A stretch of 40,374 nt of DNA, taken from positions 1 to 40,374 of the forward strand of contig MNXM01000146.1 of assembly GCA_001872605.1 (NCBI GenBank). The letters are read 5' to 3'. Source of the DNA: Armatimonadetes bacterium CG2_30_59_28. Its GTDB lineage: Bacteria > Armatimonadota > Abditibacteriia > CG2-30-59-28. A model generated the notes under the pieces. It did not search any database, was not told where the DNA came from, and was given only the letters and a program-made list of their open reading frames with translations. Each line of letters opens with the position of its first letter. Positions within the stretch are counted from its first letter, which is position 1. Below are positions 28,053 through 36,193 of this stretch, one piece after another. The position numbers were made by a program, and so were the translations under genes.

Positions 28053-29222
28053 TCACGCGTGACGCTGCTCCTCGTCGGCGCCGAGGTCCGCTCTGGATTT
28101 TGCTGCGGGAATGCTGAGGCAAACGCGCGTGCCGCAGGGACTGTGGGGGAGTATCTCCATCTTGCCACCGTGGTTATCGAGGATCTTCTTGACCATGGGG
28201 AGCCCGAGACCAGTGCCGTTTGACTTGGTGGTAAAGAAGGGCTCGAGTACCTTGGTCACATGCTCTTCGTCTATCCCAGTTCCTTCATCGATCACCGTCA
28301 GAGAAATAAGTTGGTCCACGAGCTCCGCCTCAATGGTGAGTTTTCCACCTTTCGGCATGGCGTCGATTCCATTGAGAACGAGATTAAGCAAGACGCGTTT
28401 AAGTCCATCCGGGTTGCCAACGATCTGAAGATCATCATGCGTGCAGGACACTGCGACTGAGACATTACGTCTGCCAGCGTCGGACGCGACGAGGTTGACA
28501 ACACTGTGAATGATCGGCCCGATGTCCGTCACTCTGTGCTCCTGTTCCATCGGTCTGGAGAAATCCAGGACCTGGAGAAGAAGCCGCTCCAAACGAGAGG
28601 TCTCCTCAATGACAATGTCGATATCGTCTCTCGCAGGATGGTCCTCCGGAAGTTGCCGGTGCACCCGGCGAGCGAAGCCTCCAATGGCCACGAGAGGGTT
28701 TTTGACTTCATGCACAATCTGTGCGGCCGCCCGACCCAACTCGGTCAACCCTTCGTTCTGACGGAGTTCGTCGTGCGCCTTGTGTTCACCTGTCAGATAT
28801 TCCTGAATGCGCCCGGACAGATGTGCGTTGACTGCTCCCAGGTGTGCACTGGCGGCCTGCAGTAGGATGTGCTCATTGACCAACCGTCCCATGGTATACG
28901 CCAACAGGTAGAAGACTGCCGTCTGGCTGATGTCGACAACCGCGTACCGAAGCAGGTGATGCCACAGTGTCACATGGTACAACACGGTAGCGGCGGTCGC
29001 CGCAAGGAGTGCTGATCTGACCCCCAAGGCGGCTGCGAGCAATACAGGGACACTGTAAAGCGCCGCAGGCTCTCGTCCCGGACCCAACAAGACATCGAGC
29101 GCCAGGACTCCCGCCATCAGGACGAAAACTAAAGCAAGCACTTGTGGCCGTGAACGTTCCTTGCGGGTCGCCAGTATCCAACGGGTAAACGGGCTACTGG
29201 TGCCCAGACTATTAATTGCCAT
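28053..29222 (-). CDS. Membrane sensor histidine kinase (no adjacent response regulator)
   Basis: A 389-residue HK. About four membrane helices lie in residues about 27-120 (VLALVFVLMAGVLALDVLL, LYSVPVLLAAALGVRSALLA, AVFYLLAYTMGRLV). A coiled region follows, then the H-box AAQIVHEVKNPLVAIGGF with His171, the N-box LLNLVLNGIDAM, G1 VIDEGTGID and the G2 loop NGTGLGLPMVKK. There is no PAS or HAMP domain. The start is ATG 29222, 1 nt after the DUF1003 stop, with AGGTG upstream; GTG 29231 would overlap that gene. It ends the envelope operon. No receiver gene is in the window, so its partner is elsewhere. Confidence 0.88.
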   Translation of the reverse strand: MAINSLGTSSPFTRWILATRKERSRPQVLALVFVLMAGVLALDVLLGPGREPAALYSVPVLLAAALGVRSALLAATAATVLYHVTLWHHLLRYAVVDISQTAVFYLLAYTMGRLVNEHILLQAASAHLGAVNAHLSGRIQEYLTGEHKAHDELRQNEGLTELGRAAAQIVHEVKNPLVAIGGFARRVHRQLPEDHPARDDIDIVIEETSRLERLLLQVLDFSRPMEQEHRVTDIGPIIHSVVNLVASDAGRRNVSVAVSCTHDDLQIVGNPDGLKRVLLNLVLNGIDAMPKGGKLTIEAELVDQLISLTVIDEGTGIDEEHVTKVLEPFFTTKSNGTGLGLPMVKKILDNHGGKMEILPHSPCGTRVCLSIPAAKSRADLGADEEQRHA

Positions 29223-29223
29223 T

Positions 29224-29745
29224 TCAGTCACCTGCGGGAATAGATTTGTCGGTGCCCAGGATCATTGAAACCTGCAGTAGTTCGTCGATAACGCTGTGAA
29301 CCATTGCATCCTGATAGGTCAAATGCTCCATGATGATGCGGAGTTCTTCCTCCGCCTTCTTGTTGATTTCGTAGTCTTCCTGGGCTATCAGCCGGTCTTT
29401 GTTTGCCTGCCGGTTCTGACTCATCATCACGACTGGGCCCGTGTACGCGGCCTGAAAACTCAGGACCAGATTGAGGAGAATGAACGGGTACGGATCCCAC
29501 GCCTTCAATGAATCGGGATGCGCCTTCATCGTGACGGCAAGCCACAGGTTTGTCAGTATCCATGCCCCCAAGATGGCAGACTGAATGATGATAAAGGGCC
29601 AACTTCCAACAACCGCCGCAATCCTGTCCGCGATTCTGCCACCGGGGGATAGCCTTTCCTCGAACACTTGGTTGACATTCTGTGGCGGACGATGCGGGTG
29701 TTGATATCTGGCCGCAGGGCCTGGTACTCTCTCAGGTCGATGCAT
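29224..29745 (-). CDS. DUF1003-family membrane protein
   Basis: A 173-residue protein with two hydrophobic helices (about 46-66 and 88-108). It carries the family signature FILLNLVLSFQAAYTGPVVM directly followed by MSQNRQANKDRLIAQEDYEINKKAEEEL. The function of DUF1003 is unknown; it is often found near cation- or stress-related genes. The ribosome site AGGAGG is eight bases from ATG 29745. It follows the mprF-like gene by 47 nt and precedes the histidine kinase by 1 nt. Confidence 0.88.
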   Translation of the reverse strand: MHRPERVPGPAARYQHPHRPPQNVNQVFEERLSPGGRIADRIAAVVGSWPFIIIQSAILGAWILTNLWLAVTMKAHPDSLKAWDPYPFILLNLVLSFQAAYTGPVVMMSQNRQANKDRLIAQEDYEINKKAEEELRIIMEHLTYQDAMVHSVIDELLQVSMILGTDKSIPAGD

Positions 29746-29792
29746 GCTCCGAACCTCCTATTAGCGTGTCTGAAACGCAAAAACAACTGAAG

Positions 29793-31457
29793 CTACTTGA
29801 GAAATCCCAGCAACCCCGCTGGGGAATCAGCGCGAATGATAGCCAGTGCAATCTTGGGTAGCAGTACCTCATGGGTATAGATCAGGTAGCGAGGTTCCCA
29901 CCCCGGCATGTACTTCTCCTTGAACGACCTCAGCCCCTCGAAACTGTAAAATCGGTTAAAGTGCCTATAGAGATAGTAGACGGCTTTTTCGGCGGGGGTC
30001 GCTGCGCCGTTCTGACCGACGGCGGAGAGAGGAGCGAGTCCAAGGTTAAACTCCTCGATCATGTTGTCCCGACCATGCTCCGCGATCCTCACGAAGAGCA
30101 GATCGATGACTCCCTTCGGGGCATCCCGGTGGTAGCGCATCAGGTCCACACCGATGCAGTTCCGCTGGAACTCACGGACCAGGTTGGCAAACGCGACCGG
30201 AGTGCCCGTGGGGCCCTCGACGGTTATCACTGAGGTGCTTCGCAGATATTCTTCGTCAAACCATCCCAATGAGAAGCGCTTCTCACTTCCGTGCATGTGG
30301 GCGAGCCAGTTGTTGGATACTCCTCGCAAGTCTCGTATCAGTTCATCGGAGATACCGGGTTCATACCAGACTGTCGAGTAACCCTCCCGCACAAGTTTGT
30401 TGTTGCTGCTCCTGATCGCCCTCCAGTGGTTCCCCGATGTACTGAAGGTTGCGAGAGAGACGATTGCTTCCTCGCCAATCTTGAGAGCGCGGAAGCCTGC
30501 TTGTTCGTAGTCGTTGAGGTAGTCCGGTGACACTTGATAGAACGCCGGGTACCAGTCGTTGTTTTTGCAGAAATCGCGGAAGTCCCCGATCGCTTTTCTG
30601 AGAGATTCTTCCCTCCCAATTGGGTCACCCAGCGCAATCCCGACGTTCCCGATCTGCGCATAGCCGACAAAAGCGTCCCGTGCCAGCGAGAAGTGATAGA
30701 GCTTGTCAGGGAGCAGGTTCAGCGAAGCGAGCGAGGACTTTCCATGTGCCTCTGCAAGTGTGCGGGCCTCAGTCCGTTCTCTGTCCCACTCCAAGTAATG
30801 GGTCTTCCGAATGACAACTGGTCGGAGAACCATGAAGAACCCATAGGCTAGACTCAGAAAACCCGTCACATCAAGGCACAGAAGGAACCAATGTCCTCGC
30901 GGCGTGGTTGGGTAAACTGAGGTGTCGCCGAGGGTGAAGAACTGGCGAAAAGTCTCGATGGACGCAAAGGGCAAGGAGAAGTTGACGTTGAACTGTCCAT
31001 CCAGGAAGTAGAACCCCCAGATACCGTAAAGGTAGACGAGAATAAATGTTCCTCCGACGGCGGCGAGACCTCGCCTGACGGAAGGCGGGTCACTGCGCGC
31101 TGTGAACTGCGAGCGCAGTAACAGCAGCGCGAGAACCAGCGTGATGTTCCCAAGCGACTCCTCATAATCCAGTCCCTTGATAAGGTGAGTGACAACGGAA
31201 AGGAGCAAGGCAACGAGCACAAACCGGAAAGCCTGAGCCTTGCCTCGGTATATCCCGTAGGCAAGGAGGAATAAGCTGACTCCCACCACCACCGTCAAGG
31301 TTCGTGTGGCGTGGAGCACGCTGAGTGGCAGGTAGGTCCGAAGGAAGTCGATGCGACCAGGACCGTGGGCTAACAGCGCTGAGAGGATATTTACTGTTCC
31401 CATGAGGGCAACCAGAGAAGCGACAAAGATTCTCCATAGACGGTTTTTACTCTGCAT
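29793..31457 (-). CDS. MprF-type phosphatidylglycerol aminoacyl transferase (synthase domain only plus membrane part)
   Basis: A 554-residue protein. Residues 1-225 hold about six hydrophobic helices. Residues about 240-540 match the DUF2156 (tandem GNAT-fold) catalytic domain of MprF: HGKSSLASLNLLPDKLYHFS, VGYAQIGNVGIALGDPIG, then DFCKNNDWYPAFYQVSPD, and near the end YHRDAPKGVIDLLFVRIAEHG and FYSFEGLRSFKEKYMPGWEPRYLIY. Such enzymes transfer lysine or alanine from tRNA to phosphatidylglycerol, lowering surface charge. The start is ATG 31457, six bases after GGAG, overlapping the upstream flippase gene by 11 nt. In MprF proper the flippase is fused N-terminally; here it is separate. Confidence 0.85.
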   Translation of the reverse strand: MQSKNRLWRIFVASLVALMGTVNILSALLAHGPGRIDFLRTYLPLSVLHATRTLTVVVGVSLFLLAYGIYRGKAQAFRFVLVALLLSVVTHLIKGLDYEESLGNITLVLALLLLRSQFTARSDPPSVRRGLAAVGGTFILVYLYGIWGFYFLDGQFNVNFSLPFASIETFRQFFTLGDTSVYPTTPRGHWFLLCLDVTGFLSLAYGFFMVLRPVVIRKTHYLEWDRERTEARTLAEAHGKSSLASLNLLPDKLYHFSLARDAFVGYAQIGNVGIALGDPIGREESLRKAIGDFRDFCKNNDWYPAFYQVSPDYLNDYEQAGFRALKIGEEAIVSLATFSTSGNHWRAIRSSNNKLVREGYSTVWYEPGISDELIRDLRGVSNNWLAHMHGSEKRFSLGWFDEEYLRSTSVITVEGPTGTPVAFANLVREFQRNCIGVDLMRYHRDAPKGVIDLLFVRIAEHGRDNMIEEFNLGLAPLSAVGQNGAATPAEKAVYYLYRHFNRFYSFEGLRSFKEKYMPGWEPRYLIYTHEVLLPKIALAIIRADSPAGLLGFLK

Positions 31458-32535
31458 GTCCGTCTCCTTCGGAAGGTCGTGACCTCAAAACGGCTGAGGA
31501 TTTCAGAAAGTCCAGATGGCGGAGGCTCAGAAAGCCAAAAAGGAAGGGCAGCCAGAAGGTCATTCCTCTGTATGTCAAGGTTACGACCGCTGCCACGTGG
31601 AGTGGAATCCCCAAGGATGTGAATACAACGGTCATGACTGTCTCCACTACGCCAAGTCCCTGAGGGGTGATCGAGACGATCATGAACAGGACAGCAATGC
31701 CGTATCCGGTGATGATGACGCCCAAATGAGTAGGGGTGTGGAATGCCATGAAAAGACAAGTGAGCAGACAGATGTCCAATATCTCGATCATGAACCCGTG
31801 GAGAATTGGGCGAAGGATGTGGGCCCGGGACGCGAGCATGGTTTGAGTGGCAGCGAGAATGTCGGCAGCAATGCCTGCGACGTGCTCATCGCGCAGCATC
31901 GGTGGGCGGCGGATGATCCGTGATGCGAAGTTGAGAAGCTTTCCGAGATGCGTCAGTAGTCGTTTCAGTCTCTGCTCGTGTGCAAAGGTGAATAGGGCGG
32001 CAAGAACGACGATAGCGATGACCCCAAGCAGTAGGAGAGTTGCAGCGATTTCGTAGGACTTCAGGTCGTGGTGGAGAAAAAGGTACGTCAACCCAAACAT
32101 TAACGTGACCAGAAAAGCGGCGTAATCTAGCAGGTAATAGAGCAGGTTGATGATCACCGCTCTGCTCGCGCTGACCCCCTTGGTCCTCAATTCAGCGGCG
32201 AAGAGAGCAATGCCGGAGCCGCTGCCCAAGGGCGCAACTATATTGACAAAATTCGTGGAGAGGACCGGGGGAAGCAATTGACGAAAAGGGAGAACCACGC
32301 CAAACACTCTGCACACAGATTGATAGAAAAGCGACTGATTAGTGAAGAAGAGCAGTTGCACAAAGAAACCTGTCACAAGCCAGAGCGGATCGCCCGACCG
32401 GAATGTGCTGAGCAGCGAGGCCGCGTTGCTCCTCCGGCTTACCACGACAAGGAGGGTGAGTGTCAACGCCATCGGGAACAGGAGCCCGCGCCAGGGGAAC
32501 CGGAGCGGGGTATTGGTTGGAGAAATTCCCGTCAT
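31447..32535 (-). CDS. Lysylphosphatidylglycerol flippase-like membrane protein (UPF0104 / MprF N-domain)
   Basis: A 362-residue integral membrane protein with about eight helices. Typical features are SLLSTFRSGDPLWL, FVQLLFFTNQSLFYQSVCRVFG, a conserved cytosolic segment with NIVAPLGSGSGIALFAAELR, and near the end ITPQGLGVVETVMTVVF and VVTLTYRGMTFWLPFL. This is the family of the MprF flippase half and of AglD. The start is ATG 32535, overlapping the deacetylase stop as ATGA; a GTG at 32562 is an alternative. It sits between the deacetylase and the MprF synthase gene. It probably moves the modified lipid to the outer leaflet. Confidence 0.82.
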   Translation of the reverse strand: MTGISPTNTPLRFPWRGLLFPMALTLTLLVVVSRRSNAASLLSTFRSGDPLWLVTGFFVQLLFFTNQSLFYQSVCRVFGVVLPFRQLLPPVLSTNFVNIVAPLGSGSGIALFAAELRTKGVSASRAVIINLLYYLLDYAAFLVTLMFGLTYLFLHHDLKSYEIAATLLLLGVIAIVVLAALFTFAHEQRLKRLLTHLGKLLNFASRIIRRPPMLRDEHVAGIAADILAATQTMLASRAHILRPILHGFMIEILDICLLTCLFMAFHTPTHLGVIITGYGIAVLFMIVSITPQGLGVVETVMTVVFTSLGIPLHVAAVVTLTYRGMTFWLPFLFGFLSLRHLDFLKSSAVLRSRPSEGDGHAE

Positions 32536-33353
32536 TTTGGAGGTCCCTGCGACGCGCCCCACACCTGACCCAAACGCTCGAGAAATTGGGAAAGCCCTCC
32601 ATTTTGGTGTGCAGGGGAGGCTCTCTCCAGCAACTCCGGCACTGTGAGAAAACGGTATCCATTCCTTGTGAGAGATTCAACGATCATAGCGGTGGCCTGG
32701 ACATCCTTCCACCGAATACTGTACCGTCCATCGTGGGCCAGAATAATCGCCCCCGGTCGCACTTGCCTCTCCACCCGTCGACACATCGACTCAGGCGTGG
32801 GTGCATCGTGATGGTCGGCGCACACTGTCCACAGTATTGTCTGATAGCCAGCTTCTTCGGCAATTGCGTACACCAAACCGTCCACCAGTCCACGTGGAGG
32901 GCGGAAGAGGTGCGTCGGCTTCCCCGTCATTTTGTCGATGACAGATTCACAACGGTCCAGTTCCCGAACGATCTCGACCGCGTTCAGATGCTCAAGGTTG
33001 CTAGGATGGCTGTAAGTATGATTGCCGACGGCGTTACCTCCAGCCAAGACATCATGCACCAAATCTGGGTACTTTGTCATTCGTGCGCCAATCATGAAGA
33101 AGGTCGCCTTTGCGTGGTATTTGCTGAGTATACGCAGAACTGGCTCAGTAAAACGCGGGTCGGGACCGTCATCGAACGTGAGCGCTACAGCCTTTTCCTT
33201 GCTGGGCACGAAATGGACGACGCTCGATCTCCACAGCGGTGACGTTATCGGCTTCCGGAACAGAAGCGCCACGATGGCCGCGATCAGGCACAAATCGAAA
33301 CAGGTCCGCAATACGGTGACTCGATTTATGATACGCCTCTCCAAAACAAGCAT
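32532..33353 (-). CDS. Polysaccharide deacetylase (NodB-type), membrane-anchored
   Basis: A 273-residue enzyme. One N-terminal hydrophobic helix (about 13-33) acts as a signal-anchor. The NodB domain (about 50-240) has the motifs TFDDGPD with the catalytic and metal Asp, HTYSHP with the two metal His, RPPRG, a DAPTPE-like segment and ILAHDG. Substrates may be peptidoglycan, chitooligosaccharides or a capsule. The start ATG 33353 has no strong ribosome site, so it is less certain. The stop overlaps the next gene's ATG. It is the first gene of the envelope operon, divergent from the ECF sigma genes. Confidence 0.88.
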   Translation of the reverse strand: MLVLERRIINRVTVLRTCFDLCLIAAIVALLFRKPITSPLWRSSVVHFVPSKEKAVALTFDDGPDPRFTEPVLRILSKYHAKATFFMIGARMTKYPDLVHDVLAGGNAVGNHTYSHPSNLEHLNAVEIVRELDRCESVIDKMTGKPTHLFRPPRGLVDGLVYAIAEEAGYQTILWTVCADHHDAPTPESMCRRVERQVRPGAIILAHDGRYSIRWKDVQATAMIVESLTRNGYRFLTVPELLERASPAHQNGGLSQFLERLGQVWGASQGPPK

Positions 33354-33694
33354 GCGGTTGCGAGTGGTTCTCTGCGCAAAGTGGGAAAAGAGTCTGGCTC
33401 CGGTCTACCCAAGTTGAGGCCTTGTATCACATGAAGGACGAGTTTGCGTTGCGGCTCTCCCGTTGCGGTAGGCGCACACACGAGCACTGCTCCTCGCCTG
33501 ATGATGACTCGCCGGCACAAACCCTTCCCCGCGCAACTGGGGAAGCAAGCAGGTCGGTCGTCCATGGGTGAGCATCTCCATATTGTGCGATTCAGTTTGT
33601 CAAATAGTTCCCACTTGCCTGCCGGGGTGTGCTAAAATCTCCTTCCATCTAACTTTCTCATCCGGAACTCACATGTGGTCGTCAGGTCGGATCT
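33354..33694. other. Divergent intergenic region with one 7-bp hairpin
   Basis: No credible gene is seen. CTTCCCC (33524-33530) and GGGGAAG (33539-33545) form a hairpin with an 8-base loop. A TAAAAT at about 33632 could be a -10 element, but no good -35 is spaced to it. The GGAACT-type motif near the plus-strand sigma gene is listed separately. Confidence 0.5.
33664..33691 (+). promoter_or_regulatory. ECF sigma-type promoter motif overlapping the ECF gene start
   Basis: GGAACTC (33664-33670), 15 bases, then GTCGGA (33686-33691), like the GGAACTT-N15/16-GTCnnA promoters recognised by RpoE-type factors. Transcription would start at about 33697, inside or just after the annotated ATG 33695. This implies a leaderless transcript, a second upstream promoter, or a later start such as the TTG at 33806. 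Confidence 0.5.
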
Positions 33695-34345
33695 ATGTTG
33701 TGGAACTCTTTTATACCCCTCTTCGCTTCCACCATTGACGGTTATCGCGGTCGCGAGGCAAGCATCCCTGAAGTCCAGGAAACGCTTCTGCAGCAGGAAC
33801 AGGGCTTGCTGTTTGGAGATCTCCTGCGGCGCGAGCAGAAGAAGATCTACCGAGTTGCTTACCGCATGACTGGCAACCATGACGACGCGGAGGATCTCAT
33901 TCAAGAAACCGTGTTGGATGCGCTCAAGTCGTTCCCTTACTTCCAGCCGGGAACCCACTTTGATCGCTGGTTTCTCCGCATCCTGACCAACAACTTCATT
34001 GATCAGACCAGGAGGAGGGCGAAAGTCCGCTTCATCTCTATCGACCAGCAAACAGCTTCCAGGCAGGGAGCCGCCGGAATGGAGTTCCCGGACAGCACTC
34101 GCGACCCTCAGCAAGTCGTGGAAGATGAGATCATGGACGAAGGGATACAGGAAGCGCTCAATCGTCTGCCCGAAGAGTTCCGCGCGGTGGTTGTGTTGTC
34201 GGATATTGAGGGCTGTTCCTACGAAGATATCAGTCAGATACTTCGTTGCCCTATTGGAACGGTCCGGTCCCGGTTGCACCGTGGTCGGAACCAACTGATC
34301 AAGCTGTTGCGAGGGCACGAGTACTTGGGGAGGGATGTGAAATGA
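33695..34345 (+). CDS. ECF-type RNA polymerase sigma factor (RpoE/AlgU-like)
   Basis: A 216-residue ECF sigma factor. Region 2 (about 42-110) contains REQKKIYRVAYRMTGNHDDAEDLIQETVLDAL and FDRWFLRILTNNFIDQTRRR. A linker with SIDQQTASRQ follows. Region 4 (about 147-205) contains LPEEFRAVVVLSDIEGCSYEDIS and the helix-turn-helix QILRCPIGTVRSRLHRGRNQL. The first 37 residues, before the conserved part, are poorly conserved; ATG 33695 with a weak AGG is the annotated start, and TTG 33806 would remove them. Its last base group ATGA overlaps the zinc anti-sigma start, so the two are coupled. It probably controls itself and envelope proteases such as the HtrA gene. Confidence 0.88.
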   Translation: MLWNSFIPLFASTIDGYRGREASIPEVQETLLQQEQGLLFGDLLRREQKKIYRVAYRMTGNHDDAEDLIQETVLDALKSFPYFQPGTHFDRWFLRILTNNFIDQTRRRAKVRFISIDQQTASRQGAAGMEFPDSTRDPQQVVEDEIMDEGIQEALNRLPEEFRAVVVLSDIEGCSYEDISQILRCPIGTVRSRLHRGRNQLIKLLRGHEYLGRDVK

Positions 34346-34848
34346 GGTGTGGAAAGGTACGCCATCAACTTTCCGGCTATATGGACGGTGTGCTCGAACT
34401 GAAACGGTGTCTGAAGGTGGACGAACATCTTCAGAGGTGTTCGCACTGCCGGCTTGCCCTTGAGGACCTGCGGGCCGTGAAGCGACTGCTGAATCGCGCG
34501 CCGTCACCCATTGCACGCGCCGGCTTCTGGGACGGATTATGCTCACAGATGGGCAGGAGACCTCCCGCGCTCAGCCGTTCCTTCAGGGAATTGCTGCGGC
34601 TACCGCAGGTGCGTATTCCTGCGCTTGCTGCGGGCGCCATCGCCATTGTGTTCGGGATAGCCGTACTTGGTTCTTCGCTCCTCGGTGGACGCGAGAAGCA
34701 GTTGTTGTCTGCACCGATGCTGTCTGATCTTGCGCGCTACGGGGTCTCTCAACCATTGAACGATCCTGGGGCGCTCAACTACATTCACGCACAGTCAAAT
34801 ATGTCGAGCCTTGACAGTCCCGTCGTGTTCGTCAGTGACAATCAGTAG
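34342..34848 (+). CDS. Zinc-finger anti-sigma factor (RsrA/RseA-like, one membrane helix)
   Basis: A 168-residue protein. Its N-terminal cytosolic zinc motif reads H29-x3-C33-x2-C36 (HLQRCSHC), as in ZAS-type anti-sigma factors that hold the ECF factor. A hydrophobic helix (about 91-112, IPALAAGAIAIVFGIAVLGSSLL) anchors it. The outer part (about 113-168) has no recognised domain. The start is ATG 34342, inside the sigma stop codon, with GGAGGG upstream. The gene after it encodes an RseB-like protein that would bind the periplasmic side. Confidence 0.88.
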   Translation: MRCGKVRHQLSGYMDGVLELKRCLKVDEHLQRCSHCRLALEDLRAVKRLLNRAPSPIARAGFWDGLCSQMGRRPPALSRSFRELLRLPQVRIPALAAGAIAIVFGIAVLGSSLLGGREKQLLSAPMLSDLARYGVSQPLNDPGALNYIHAQSNMSSLDSPVVFVSDNQ

Positions 34849-34862
34849 AATCCGCCACGCAC

Positions 34863-36014
34863 ATGTACCGTTCCAGCAAAGTTGCCCGTCTTCTGTTGAC
34901 CACTGCCGTGGCAGTCTGTTCTGCCGCGGGGGGCGATATTGTCGACCAAGCGGTTGTGGGTCAGAATGCGGTGCCCTTTGAGGGGAAAAGAATCTCCGTC
35001 TTTTGGACCTCCGCCGGGCAATGGGCCACCGTTACCCGTGAGTTCTGCGATGGTCGAGGTCGCTCGCGCGTGGAGTATCTCAATCCGAACAACCTTCGAG
35101 GACACGTGATGGTCTTCGATGGGCGGTTCCATTGGCATCGCATCCCACAGAGGAATGTGGTGATTCGTTCGGATGTGGGGTCTCCGTGTTGGGGAGCGCG
35201 TTCGCGACTCAGGCTTCTGCGCCGAAATTACGATATTCTGAATTCCCGTTCCCCTGAATTCATCGGGGGCATCCCGTGTCTGTCCGTTGAGCTTCAGCCA
35301 AAGTCACGGAAGAAGCCTGTGCAGAAGATGTGGATCGATCCCGTGACCGGGTTTGTCCTCAAGGTCGAGAAGTACCGGCCAGATGGGTCCCTGGTCTCCG
35401 TCTCCCATTTCCTGTCTATTGCTTTGGGCGGCACACCTGCCGAGAGTCTTTTCAGCGTGCGTCCTCGGTTGCACGAGAGGTTGCTACGTCCCGCCGACAA
35501 TGCTGCCATGAGAACCGTCGACGAAATCCGCGGCGAGTGTGGAGAGCGAGTTCTCGTTCCTGCCCGGCTATCGGGAGACTTTGTGCTGGAAAACGCTTGC
35601 TCCATCACCGGAAGTAACGTCAGTTCGCAATTGTCGCTCCATTACACCGATGGGCTGAGCAACCTGTCTCTCGTTCAGTCTGTAACCGAGCCTGATTCGT
35701 TCAGCATCTTTCCCTTCGCAATTCGGCAATCATCGGTCACCGGCCCCGATATGTGGGGACCGCAAGCACCCGTCCCGACTATTCGTTGGAGTTTGGGCAA
35801 CCGACACTTCGCTTTGCTGGGGGATGTCCCTTCCGAACTGCTTGAGGAGATTGCGCGCGGATTGGGTGGTTCCCCCGGATCGGATCAGATGATTCGCGGG
35901 GACTCGACCAACCTATCCCGCATCGCGCTACTCCTCATTTTTGCTCTCCTGCTCTTATCCGCCGTATTCCTTCTCATTGCCTATGCCAGGGAACGTCGTC
36001 TGAAAGTGCAGTAG
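34863..36014 (+). CDS. RseB/MucB-like envelope-stress regulator with C-terminal membrane anchor
   Basis: A 383-residue exported protein. Residues 1-23 look like a signal peptide (SSKVARLLLTTAVAVCSAAGG). Residues about 35-200 match the LolA/RseB-type beta fold: PFEGKRISVFW, VEYLNPNNLRGHVMVFDGRFHW, GIPCLSVELQPKSRKKP, KMWIDPVTGFVLKVEKYRPDG. A second domain covers about 205-335. A final helix (about 356-378, ALLLIFALLLLSAVFLLIAYA) is followed by a basic end, so it may be anchored rather than soluble as in E. coli RseB. RseB protects the anti-sigma factor from proteolysis. It starts 14 nt after the anti-sigma stop. Confidence 0.75.
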   Translation: MYRSSKVARLLLTTAVAVCSAAGGDIVDQAVVGQNAVPFEGKRISVFWTSAGQWATVTREFCDGRGRSRVEYLNPNNLRGHVMVFDGRFHWHRIPQRNVVIRSDVGSPCWGARSRLRLLRRNYDILNSRSPEFIGGIPCLSVELQPKSRKKPVQKMWIDPVTGFVLKVEKYRPDGSLVSVSHFLSIALGGTPAESLFSVRPRLHERLLRPADNAAMRTVDEIRGECGERVLVPARLSGDFVLENACSITGSNVSSQLSLHYTDGLSNLSLVQSVTEPDSFSIFPFAIRQSSVTGPDMWGPQAPVPTIRWSLGNRHFALLGDVPSELLEEIARGLGGSPGSDQMIRGDSTNLSRIALLLIFALLLLSAVFLLIAYARERRLKVQ

Positions 36015-36104
36015 GCGGTTTTCTAACACAGACCGTCCTGCGCCGCCTCGGAAATCACTGCGGTCATCCTCGATATTGGCTTCACTGATTATTGTTGCCA
36101 TCGC

Positions 36105-36142
36105 GCGCGTCCCTTCGGGAACTTCTCGACGCGCCGAGTCGC
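36105..36142 (+). promoter_or_regulatory. Possible ECF promoter and hairpin upstream of htrA
   Basis: GCGCGTC (36105-36111) and GACGCGC (36128-36134) can form a stem. Overlapping it is GGAACTT (36118-36124), the -35 sequence of RpoE-type promoters. The best -10-like sequence, GTCGCT (36138-36143), is only 13 bases away, two short of the usual spacing. So it is a weaker candidate than the one at 33664. Confidence 0.35.
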
Positions 36143-36193
36143 TATTGCCCACATCAATTTGAGACCTTCCATGAAGGAAAAGGAGTCACACAC

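Noticed and set aside
27908-28168. Possible short gene or response-regulator remnant downstream of the histidine kinase
   Set aside because: The translated end looks somewhat protein-like, but there is no start, no ribosome site and no recognisable receiver motif; most of it overlaps the kinase gene.
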